From Camellia lanceoleosa (taxonomy: Eukaryota; Streptophyta; Magnoliopsida; Ericales; Theaceae): a stretch of DNA of 64,000 nt. Each line of letters opens with the position of its first letter. The first letter of the stretch is position 1. The notes below the pieces were generated by a model, which had not been told where the DNA came from, searched no databases, and was given only the letters and a program-made list of their open reading frames with translations. The translations under genes were made by a program, and so were the position numbers. Location: positions 125,989,752-126,053,751 of the forward strand of contig CM045762.1 of assembly GCA_025200525.1 (NCBI GenBank). Reading direction: 5' to 3'. This document shows, one piece after another, positions 37,041-47,639 of this stretch.

Positions 37041-37084
37041 CGGTTAAGGTACTCTCGGGTATTTTAACCTTCACTATTTTTAGG

Positions 37085-37312
37085 CTCTAACTTTTGCCAA
37101 GGTGCCCAATGCGGGTTTTCGACCTTGCGAGCTTTGTTCTTTTCTCTTTCTTTTTTTTTTTATTCTTTTTCTTTTCTTTTTTTTTTTGCATTTTCATCTT
37201 TTATTTATTATTTTTGCATTTTCTTTTCTCTTTTGTATTTTTCTTTTTTTTTTCTTTGCTCTAACTTTTGCCTGGGCCGCCCTTCCGGGTTTTCGGCCCA
37301 GCGAGCCTCTCA
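37085..37312 (-). repeat. E4 A-rich tract (T-rich on +) between duplicated motifs
   Basis: TTTTTCTTTT-type low-complexity sequence at 37138-37257, bounded by two copies of GCTCTAACTTTTGCC...GGGTTTTCGRCC...GCGAGC at 37084-37131 and 37258-37307. Same design as 2796-2990 in E1. Confidence 0.7.
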
Positions 37313-37363
37313 AAAGGTAAAAGTGTAGCGAGCCCATGCCAAATGGTTTTGAGATTGAAGCCT
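37313..37363 (-). pseudogene. E4 integrase C-terminal tail remnant
   Basis: Minus strand SISKPFGMGSLHFYL, directly upstream of GAGAGGCTCG. Equivalent to the last codons of E3 integrase. Beyond it (37364-38270) is the non-coding segment shared with E1 and E2. Confidence 0.65.
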
Positions 37364-38289
37364 CTCCGTATCCAGGAGAGTGGCCATCGTGCTGATTTGC
37401 AGAAAGGTCCGCCACAGTTACTTCTCGAGCTTTGCTTGGTGGTATCTGATCTCCTCGATCTAATTTTGATGCCTCTTGCTCGAGGGCTGCCCCAAAATGA
37501 GCCACACAGGCGTTTCATAGTCTTGATCACTTTGAGCGGATCTAGTTTGTGATGGATGAATTGAAACTTGAGGCAGAGGCGATCAGCTGCACAACCTCAA
37601 GAGCGATTCCACACAGGTCTTCGCAAGATTGCACAAAATGCTTTGTTTTTTGAAAGTTTTCAAGAAGGCGACGAATCGCTCGTGCCGAAGACAGTGTGGA
37701 ACCAATCTGGATCAAAGCTAGGGTCCTTCTCAGTACTCACGCTGACAAGCATGATTTCACTCATTAAGGGCTTAGCATGCCTCTCTTTCTCTCAAAATGG
37801 TCAAAATTTTGCAAAAACCCGAGAGATTCGTCCCTCTTTGATTTTATCACCGCAGTGTTCAAAAAGGTTTTATGAAAAACTTAGGTCAAAACAATAATTT
37901 TTAAGGCACAAAAGAGCAGACGGAATGTGTTACCACCTCATTCGAATTCTCTGGCACAACTAGCCCAATGATCAATAAATATGGAAACATGGTAGCCACG
38001 CATTTGTTTCATTGATTTTCCGGTGTAAGCGGCTCCTGAGAGGAGACCCAAAAAAGCGGTGAAATAATTACAAAAGCGGTGCTTGAGGTAACAACCCGAA
38101 ATCGCCGTATTCTTATGCACAAGAGGGACTGACTCATTACAACAAGGCAGACCCTTAAACAAAAGGACTGACTCAAAACAATGAGACAGACTCAAGACAA
38201 AACAAAAGACTGACTCGACACCCCAGTTAGGATTTACAAAAATAGCGTCGGCGGTGCTCAAAATGCGTGCCAAACGCCATATCCAAAAA

Positions 38290-39330
38290 TATACGGATAT
38301 TGCCTGAGCGATTGAATCACAATTACATACTCACAATATCAGTGTACTCGGTATCTGTGTCCTCACATTCCAAGAACTCTGTAGTAACTGACTTGGCCGA
38401 GGTAGGCGGGAGGATGACCTTGTTATCAATCAAATCCTGTACTTCATGCCGAAGGCGGAAACAATTGTCGGTAGCATGGCGGTGTTGATGAATGCGCCGA
38501 TCTGAGTGGCATCATGGCTTTCTTTGGAAGGTTCCTTGGTAGGGGCGCGGCTCCAAAGGCGTAGATGTCCCTTCTTGGCCAAAATGAGAAGCGCCCAGAC
38601 GGTGGCATGTAGAGAGCATGAAAGGCCCTATGCCCCGAATTTGGTATTTGGAATCTGAGCGTTCTTGCTTGGCCTTGGCGAGCGGATCGGCGGTAGCGGG
38701 CTTGGATTCGATCTTTCTGGTGCGGGATTGGGAGTAAGAGGAGCTATTACGGCATGGCGGGGCTTGTCGATTTTGACGGCTTGGACTACCCTCGGATAGA
38801 GTGGGAAAACATCATCCACAATTTTGGTTACAATCGCGGATACTGTTGTTTGTTCATTCCCCGGCTTTCAAAGCTGGACCGCAGCGGTTGTTCCACAGGT
38901 CGACATCTACCTTCACTTTGTCTTTGCCTCGGCCTCGGCTGATGAGAGGTTTGGGTTGGTCTTGGTACATCCTTGTTGTGGGTGGAGGTCATCTCCGTGA
39001 TTGAGCTCGATCACAATCCGCCCGATGTCGGGGGCTCTGGGGTTGAAATTTCCGGCCTCGGTGCAACGGTGGCGAGTTGACATTAAATGGCGAGATCGCC
39101 ACGGACCTCTGGGCTCGCCTATCATCCCCATTAACTTTCGAATGTAGTGGGCTCATGAGCTGATAGAAGCGAGGTCAGTTGGGTGTGCGGCCAGGCGACC
39201 TAGGCGGGTGCGGCATGTCAGCGATAACCTCATCTTGTGGGGTGGTTCCTTGACTCGGTAGCGGCCGTCATGACCACAATCTCTTCGAGTTACGCATCAT
39301 GTTCGGTCTGCCTCGGCGAGAAGACACTAG
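38290..39330 (-). pseudogene. gag: E4 gag remnant
   Basis: Minus strand. The best part, at about 38340-38500, reads HATDNCFRLRHEVQDLID followed by ILPPTSAKSVTTEF, the C-terminal zinc-knuckle-like end of Tat gag (C..YH...GH.T..C form; the first half is damaged). Further upstream are RIVIELNHGDDLHP and TNPNLSS, also present in E2. Multiple frameshifts. No capsid core like the HIDRFDGSGDP of E1 was found. Confidence 0.6.
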
Positions 39331-39985
39331 GCATTACGACTCAACTCTTTGAATCTCTGGTGAAAGCGGAAAACAAGCGATATTTGACCTAAGCAGATCA
39401 AACACGGATGTAGTCGAACAAGCGCACTCTACTCTTGAACCTTTGTTCCCAAGTCAACATCCCAAGTCTGAATCGATACCGCAGATATAAGCGATCCTCG
39501 ACAACATCTTTGGTGTTCGCGGGCGGATGCAGACTATAGCTGGTATATGCATTACCTGTGAGATACACTCTAAAAGCACATAGCAAGTAAATGAGAACCA
39601 AAACACCCCTATATTGGGGTAGGGTTTCTGTCCTATTTTGTCGAGCTAGGGTTTCACTATACGTGACGGTTTCAAACAACCTATATCGGGTAAACTTTGT
39701 CCTAATTTGGAATGGTCACTATGGATCGAATATGCACTAGGTCGAATGGTCAAAAGGGTGCCGGTAAAACCGGGGTTTGTGTTCCCATCTTGGCGAGCCA
39801 TAACCGTCGACCTTATGGACATGCCTTGACAAGACAAGCCTCCGACAAACGCTCGGGGAATAGCGAGATGGCCAACACGGTGTCCTAGGCGCACCAATGC
39901 ACATGCAATGCAAAACACATAAGTGTAGTCAAACAGGATATCACGAGTTGAGTCAAGCTCTCTAAACTCCCGGTAGTCGCGAAAG

Positions 39986-42900
39986 CGTAGCACGTCCATG
40001 AGGGGACCTCGCCTTCTGATTCGGACTCCTTTTTTTGTGTCGGTTCTAAATCTGAACCAAAGAGTCCGAATCCGGCGAATCGTTTGAGAAAACAGATTTT
40101 TTTGAAGAAGTAGTGCCAAACATGGATTGCTTTGTCAGATTACAGAGTCGCCACCTAAATATTTTATTTTTGGGAAATTTAGGAAACCCTGACTCGGTGC
40201 CGAAGGCCACATGTCCGTCATCACCAAAGTGGTCTTGGCTCGGGAGCTTGGGTACGATCGGGGAAGGTCAGCTATGAGCACCCCCTTTCGCCCGGTCCGA
40301 AGACCGGCCTCTACTAACCGTGATATCCGATTTTGAAAACTTTATGCGTTCTTATTCCGGTTATTAACCTAGAATTACTATGTGATGCGCACAACACAAA
40401 AGTATAGACTAGATTGCCTAACTTGGAAATAAACATTGCATATCCGTTTTATCTCGGCGTGTTAGATTTTGCTACTACTTAAGTAGGCTAAAATATTTCA
40501 ATGAGTTGTTCCAACTCAGGCAATCCAACCTCCACCCACAGGCATTCAAACAGTTTATCTCATATAAGCACTTAGCCGGATGGTAAGCATACTAGCATGG
40601 TAAACATTCACACGCATGCGATATGCTAAAGCCATAAAAACTTACATTGTACTCCGTGCCAAAACAGTAAACTAGTTAGTAAACATGCATGACCTAGTTC
40701 ATGTTAAATGGCTAATACGACACAGGCAGAAATGCAATCTAGAGTAGGCTCGGCTAATCTTAAACATGGTATGTGAAATGCGCGAATAGCACGTATTCAA
40801 TTTTGGAATTGAAAATACAATGCAGTTTGTATGATGTGCCGAGCCCGATGCATGTAAACAAAATGCATGAATGCACACATGCATTGCATAAGGTATGCTA
40901 ATTTAAATGTGCCCTAATCTACCATCGAAAGCGGGTAAATAAAAGGGTTAGAAAGAAATGGGGGTTGGAAGACATACACCCACTCACACACACTTATTAC
41001 AATTGCGCCCTCACTCGGAGGGACCAAAATAATATCTGACCGAATAAATAATTAACTAAACTAGCTAATTAAATATTACAAATCAACTAACTTAATTAAA
41101 TTAAATGATTAATCTAATTAAGCATTAAATGCCTCGGGATGAGGGCTAATCACGCAGCCTTGGGACTCGCTTCGGAATCGCACTACCATGCACGGATTGC
41201 CTCTGTTTACGCCATACTCCTCTGTAAATTTGCACAAGTCTCAAGGAGGCCTCTATGAACACTGAGGAGCACCACCGGCTGAAGAGAAACACCACCCGCC
41301 GAAGGATATGATCACCGGCTACATATCATGCTATCGGCCAGTCATTCTTTGCCGGTCGGCACTTGATCTTGGCCGGCCAAAAATTGCTGCAGAACCTGCA
41401 ATTTGACAGCAGCAGAGGACAAGCAGTGTATGGCATGGCAATTCAAAGCATGTATGCACCAAACACATCCCACATCATGTTGATGGCTCAATGGGGCATG
41501 TGTCTCGATCCTCAGACCACCAATCGCGCATTTCTATGCGTGATGGCCCAAAGGACCAAGAATGCAACTTCAATGTCAAATGCATGCAATGCAAACAAGC
41601 AAATAAAGGTGCCAAACCTCCATCATACTTCACTTCAAGAGGCCCAACATGCATGCCAATGCAACAAGGCCCTAAGCATGTTATCTACTATGCCATATGG
41701 ACAATGCGAGGCACTTATATAAGCATACAAGTAGGCGTACAAGGCAAGTATGCAAACTAAGCAATGAGATGGACTTACACATGAATTGGGCAGCTCTAAC
41801 AAGGCTCAAAACAGTGGCCAAAGTGCCTAGAAAATGAGACCAAATGCACACACACACATGCAAGTGTTAAGGCTTAGGACTTAGGCATACAAAGTCAACT
41901 CTCATGCACACTTGAAGAGGCCAAACATGGGCAACTAGTATGCACTTAAAGCTTTGAAATTCAAGTTAAACATGATGCCAAATCATGCAATGAAGCAAGC
42001 CAAATATACAATAAATGGCCCAAGTCTTGAAACAAGCCATGAAGGCTTAAACCAAGGCCAAGTCCACCAAGCCTCACAAGGCTAAGGGGACTCAAAACAG
42101 GTCACAAGCAGACCTAAATAAAGCCTAAGGAGCACCTAGATGGCATCTAAGAGGCTCAAGTACAAAGGCATGCAACATGACCAAAACATGGAGCATTCAA
42201 CACATGCTTTTAAAGCATTAAAGAAGCAACTAAAGCATGCATACAAGCACACCACAAAGTCTGAAATAACATGCTAGATGGTTCCAAACTATCAAAAATG
42301 AAGTAAGCATGGCATGCTATACACTCATACCCTTAAGGCCAACAAGCCAAATGCAAAGGGGCTATATTAAACATGCTAAGATTGACCGAAATACTTATGG
42401 ACAGACCTAAAACATGATAATATAAGCACAAAAGCTTCACAAATGTAAGCCTAAAACATGCTAGAAACTAGGGCATACAACCTATGCATGTTAAGGCATA
42501 AAAGAGGCATTACAAGGCAACTATGCTAAGCATGCATAGGAGACCAAAACCAACTTAGAGGCGTGTTATATCATGGAAATATAAGCATGGAAAACAACTC
42601 AAACATACTCAACACACACTCAAACATGGTGTTCCTTAAGGAAGCAAAACTTGTCCTTTTCAAGGACATCAAGGAGAGGGGATGGCCCTCCCCTTCCTAG
42701 GGACTTTATGGCACCATCTCCACCTGAAATCCCTCAAGATTTCAGTGGTGGAAATCAACACACAAGTCCCGAATCTCTCCAAAATAGCACAAAAAGGGAC
42801 CCTTTTCAAGGTCTAAAGGGGGTCAAACCTCCCCAAACCACAAAACACTCTTAATATACAATAAAGAGGGTTCAAAATCAGAACTTTTTTGTGTTATATG

Positions 42901-43715
42901 CTAAGCACAAAAACAGTCCTAAGCTAGGTAAAAAGAAGGTGCAAAAATGGGGTAAAAAGGGAGTTAAGTTCTTACCCTTGTAGACCTCTTCACAAAGCTT
43001 GATGTTGTGGCTTCTTTGGACTCAAAACCAGTCAAGAACTTCAAGAATAAGCTCTAATTTTCGAGAATACCAAGAAAAGGTGGAAGACTAGGTGTGTTAG
43101 TGCAATAATATGAACTAAAACACCTAGAAAGCAAAAGAAAAAGGGAGGGATAGGATGTGTATCTATCTTAACCCTAAAACCAGAGCTTGGTTCCCTCTAA
43201 AAATGGCTGAAACCTCTCGAGAATTCCAACCCTTGAGCAAAGGGAAGAGCTTTCCCTCTTATAGGCCAAAAGCTTACAAGCTTGGCCATTAAGCAAGCTC
43301 ATCCCTCCATACACGTGTATGGAGGGGAAGACAATTGCACACCTGTATGCGAAAATATCTCGAGAAAGCAAGTGCGATGTCCGGCATAAAATGTCATTTT
43401 GACAAAATTTAGTGCCAAAAGTGGAGTGCCGACCGGCACAATAAGGTGCCGATGACAACTCTAGCCAGCCGGTGGCCTCTAGCCCCAGCCGGTGGTGTGT
43501 GGGGATGCCTCACGAAGCATTCCCTGCCCTTTCAAGGCAAAACACAAGTGTTTGGTGCAAAACCAAACACAAACGGTTGAGTTCGGAGGTCCTGAGGCAA
43601 GGCGCGCGCAGCCGAGAACTCCGGGAACTCCAAACGAACACAAACATGGATAATCACCGAGTGTTCCAACGGTGACGTCCAAGTCTTGAGGATGGTCAAA
43701 AATGGGGTGTCTACA
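39986..43715 (-). repeat. E4 5' LTR (3.73 kb)
   Basis: Minus strand TGTAGACACCCC at 43715 to GTGCTACG at 39986, next to an eroded primer-binding site (39968-39985). TATAAGAGG at 43255-43263. Kilobase stretches (about 41400-43300 against 25870-27760) match the 3' LTR with only scattered changes. U3 contains TGCCGACCGGCAC, CAGCCGGTGG motifs and the palindromic CCTCCATACACGTGTATGGAGG. Confidence 0.85.
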
Positions 43716-45979
43716 AGTACAGAACAGTACATATAGACATATATACATATCCTTCAGTCAGTGGAACAGGGACCTAAGCCCTATATACTGATGCTGATGA
43801 CTGCAAACATTCCATCAATATGATGGCAAAAGCGAAGAGGGGAAACACACTACGCCCCTAGCCTTAGTTTGGCAGGTTTGGAACCTCGCAGCGAGGCACG
43901 GTGGTTGGCTTGACAAAATTGGGATTAACCCTGACGCCTCTAGCTTTGACCTGGTGCTTGATCACCTACATATACAGATGAGCAGTGAGCTAAAGCCCAG
44001 TGAATAACATAATGCATGAAGAGTTAAGAATGAATGCCCTTTCAGTCTTGAAAACAATCATTTCAATTTGCTCATCAATCATTCATTTTGTGACTCTTAC
44101 TCGAGGCCATAACATTCATTCATTAGCATAACAGTACAGTAGTGGTTCCAACATGGAAACCGTACATAATTCCACCCGTTCATAGACCGTCGGTGGGGGC
44201 TATCCGTTCATAGACCGTCGACAGCATGCTTGGCAAATCCACCCGTTCATAGACCGTCGATAGCAAGGAAATGTCTCCTCAGTGGTAGTAACAATGTGCA
44301 ATAGTTGCTAAGGATGCTACATTATCATTCAAGATATCGAATATACATTCATTCAGTATACAGTGAACAGTTCAATAATAGTTCAATCCAGTAGACAGTT
44401 CAAGAGATAGTCATTGTTGAACATATTTTTATGCAATTGTTACTCCCAGTGTTTTGGGCTATCAGTAGTTAGAGCGTCTCCTTGAAAAGCCAACCCTATA
44501 CAGTTAACAGATTGAACACACTAAGTTTCATAATTGGAAAAGATCACAACTTAATCCTTACATTTGCCTTGGTGTGTTCTACACCTCTATCCTCATTAAG
44601 ATGTCTTAAACTAGGCCTAAGAATGCCTAGAATGGGATGAGGATGCAAAAATATAGTTGGAGGGCATTTTTCAAAAGTTCTTTAGCAGGGGTCTCGCTCG
44701 GCGAAGCCTTCCTTCGCTTCGGCGAGCTTCCAAAATCAAAGGCTTCGCTCGAGCGAACCATTCTTCGCCGGCGGTCGATGAAACGATAAAAATCTTGGTT
44801 GCTGGATTTTTACGCGCGATACCACGCTCGATGCTCGCTCGAGCGGTGCCCTGAATAAAGGTGCTCGTTCGAGCGAGGAATCCTTCGCTCGAGCGAGGAA
44901 GCAAAATCTGGAATTTCCAGATTTGTCTTCCAAGTTCGAACCAAGCATTCTTCAAGCAAAGACTCAACCTCTTGGGCCCAAATTCTGGGAAAACATTTCA
45001 AACTCCTAGTACAACAAGTTTTAAGGCTCAATTTATGAATTCAAGCCCCAAAGGTTGGTCAATTAAATCCAACATTCAAACCCATTTTCAAGAAAAATGT
45101 CAAAACATGCAATGCATGATCTTTAAACCAAAATCAAGCTTCAACTCTTGTCCAAATGGGCTCACTTCTTCAAGAACATGATGAACACATGGGTTTAAAC
45201 ATGAATATGAGCATGCATGTACATTTCCACCATGGATTCAACTCAAACTCATCAATTCAAACATGCATGCATGGATTAAGCTATAATCCTACTCTTTTGA
45301 ACTAAATTATGTCTTAACTCCACAATTCAACTTGGCTCATGCATGAACAACCTTAAATGCATCAATGAGAGATTTAATTACCTTGCCTAAGTCTTGAATT
45401 CAAGGTGTGGGAGCTAAATAAGCAATCTACACTTCAATTCTTCTCAAATTCCAAGCATGCAAGGTGAATTTCTCCAATCTCCTACTCTCTCTCTCTCTAA
45501 TTCTTTTGTTTGGTCGGTTGGAGTGTAGGGAGTAGCTGATCAAATGTTTTGATTAAGTGTAATAAGGCTCAATCATAGGATTAAACAAGGGTCCACTCAA
45601 AATGGCATAGTTGGTAATTAACTCAAACTTGACAATTAACTCATTTAATCTAATTTAATCATTTCTAATCAATTTTCAGATAAATATATCATTAAATCAC
45701 AAATATTCTCCTGATTACAAAACACTAAACGGTTTCCAAATCGGCCGCCGATAAGGCCTTCAATTAGCAGTTTAAACATATGAATTTAAACAGATAGTCA
45801 TGCAATCAAACAGATGCAATATGTGATTCAATAAATAAACTTATTCAATTTCAGTTCCGATTCTAATCAGTCTATTCGTCATTTCAATTAATTCGATTAT
45901 CAGTCATTATCAGATCCGTTTAGCGTTAATCAGTATGTAATTCAGTGGTTAAACGGTAGTCAATACGAGGGTTGTTATA
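43716..45979 (-). repeat. Solo LTR G, right fragment
   Basis: Continuation of the LTR begun at 24249. It ends GGGTTGTTATA at 45979, followed by GTTTC, matching the left flank at 24244-24248. Contains three copies of CCGTTCATAGACCGTCG (44175-44262) and a cluster of CTCGCTCGAGCG-type palindromes (44690-44905). No internal retroelement sequence accompanies it, so it is read as a solo LTR of about 2.5 kb; its family differs from E1-E4. Confidence 0.75.
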
Positions 45980-45984
45980 GTTTC

Positions 45985-46740
45985 ACACATCCTGAGATAA
46001 AGAAAAATAGCCCAAGGTCGCGCGTCACACATCCTGAGATACAAGAAGAACCGCTTGAGCTCATGCTTCACACGCCCCAAGATACAAGAAAATCACTCGA
46101 GCTCACACTTCACGCGTCCCAAGATAAAACACGTCTATGGCCACGCTTCACGTGTCCTAAGATACTCTAATCACGTTGAAATCGTGAGAATATGAGAAAA
46201 GTCGCTCGGGCTCGGGCTTCACACGTCCTGAGATAAAACATGCCCAAGGCCACGCTTCACACGTCTTGAGACACTCGAATCACGCTGAAATCGTGAGAAG
46301 ATGAGAAAAGCCGCTTGGGCTCGTGTTTCAAGCATCCTGAGATAAAACACGGCCAGGGCCATGCATCACGCCTCCTGAGATACTCTAATTACGCTGAAAT
46401 CGTGAGAAGAGGAGAAAAGTCACTCAGGCTTATATTTCACGCGTCCTAAGATAAAACACGCCTAGGGCCGCGCGTCACGCATCATGAGATACTCTAATTA
46501 TGCTGAAATCGTGAGAAGAGGAGAAAAGCTGCTCGGGCTTGTACTTCACACATCCTGAGATAAAACACGCCCAGGGCCGCGTTTCATGCATCCTGAGATA
46601 CAAAAGAACCGCTCGAGCTCGTGCTTCACGCATCCCGAGTTGAAATAGAGAGATGTGCGATAGTTGCACGAAGTAAACGTGTGTGATAGATGCACAAAGT
46701 GAACGTGTGCAATAGATGCACAAAGTGAACGTAACGATAG
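45985..46740. repeat. E3 tandem arrays
   Basis: 45985-46640: units around TTCACGCATCCTGAGATA, arranged as an approx. 110-bp double unit (…AAAACACGCCCAGGGCCGCG… / …ACTCTAATTACGCTGAAATCGTGAGAAG…) for at least four rounds. 46650-46740: three units of GTGCGATAGATGCACAAAGTGAAC, the reverse complement type of the E1 array unit GTTCACTAAGTGCATCTATCAC. The two arrays show that E1-type repeats also exist in E3 in small number. Confidence 0.8.
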
Positions 46741-47639
46741 AGTGATAATGCATATTCCATGCAAGATGGTCAACCAACACATAACATTAATTGAAGGCAT
46801 ATTCTATGCAAGAGCATGTTCTATGTATGAAATAAGAGCATATTCTATGCATGACTGACAACGTGTTCTACGCACGAATCATAAATGATGCAAGACACGC
46901 ATGCGATATACATATATGTGAAATGCATATTCTATGCAATAGAAAAGAACGAAGACGACAAAGATGTGATTTCAATAGAATGAACAATGAAACTTGGTGC
47001 AACCTCTGATTACCACTCGGAGACTTGTGACATGTTTAAAAAGGATACACCTCATTCATATTAACAAATGGACACCGTTTGCATGCCGAACCGCAGTTGC
47101 AAACCTTTAACACATAAATTTTCATACATCATTCGGGAAACCAAAGCACAAACTAGAACCAAGACTTAGATGAGAGATATCGGCCACAAAGAGAGGCTGC
47201 CGGTTACTTGCCGGCCATCAAAACACCTTGCTGGCCACCCGTGGCAGATTCGGGCAATTTGGTCCTTTCGCCTCTAGTCTTTAAGTATAGACCAAGACTC
47301 CTCATTTCCATACACCCGCACTTGCTCTCCCTCTCTCTCTAGGTGCTTTTTCTCTCTAGATTTGTGCTTTTTACGCATTTTCCAACACCCCACATAAACT
47401 TTTTTTGTAAAACCCTCTTGATTCTCTTCACTTTGAACCAATTAGATTTTGATTTTGATGCTTTTTCTTGAATTTTCACCACTTTAGGCTTATTCCCCTC
47501 GAGTTTCTCTCGGGTTTCGTGAACTTTCCCAGACTTTGACTTTTTCTCCCATTTTCTCTTTCCTAAGGTTGACTTTTTCCAACTTTACCCTCTTTTCTTC
47601 TTTTCTTCACTTTTCACCTACTTTTCACCCATTTTCTAG
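46741..47639 (+). promoter_or_regulatory. E3 antisense PMD upstream region and leader
   Basis: 46760-46940 has repeats of GCATATTCTATGCA. 47180-47260 has GCCGGTTACTTGCCGGCC and CTGGCCACC motifs. 47325-47345 is CT-rich (CTCTCCCTCTCTCTCTAGG), and a long pyrimidine-rich leader reaches the ATG at 47640. The layout matches E4 31680-32195; the TATA box is not clear in this copy. Confidence 0.4.

Larger units (their letters stand above)
24454..43715 (-). mobile_element. E4: complete non-autonomous Tat/Ogre-type element (19.3 kb)
   Basis: Minus-strand element with both LTRs: 5' LTR 39986-43715 and 3' LTR 24454-28182. Inside are an eroded primer-binding site, gag remnant, pol-replacing segment, integrase tail, motif A, antisense DUF7745-like remnant, antisense PMD pseudogene, a G-box hairpin array, motif B and a polypurine tract. 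It is inserted in solo LTR G. The flanking 5-mers (GATCT left, AGTAC right) do not match, so no target duplication is visible. Near identity of the LTRs suggests the youngest insertion here. Confidence 0.85.

Noticed and set aside
43716..45979. A full retroelement to the right of E4
   Set aside because: Only LTR sequence is present, and GTTTC flanks the two outer ends, so a solo LTR is the simpler reading.
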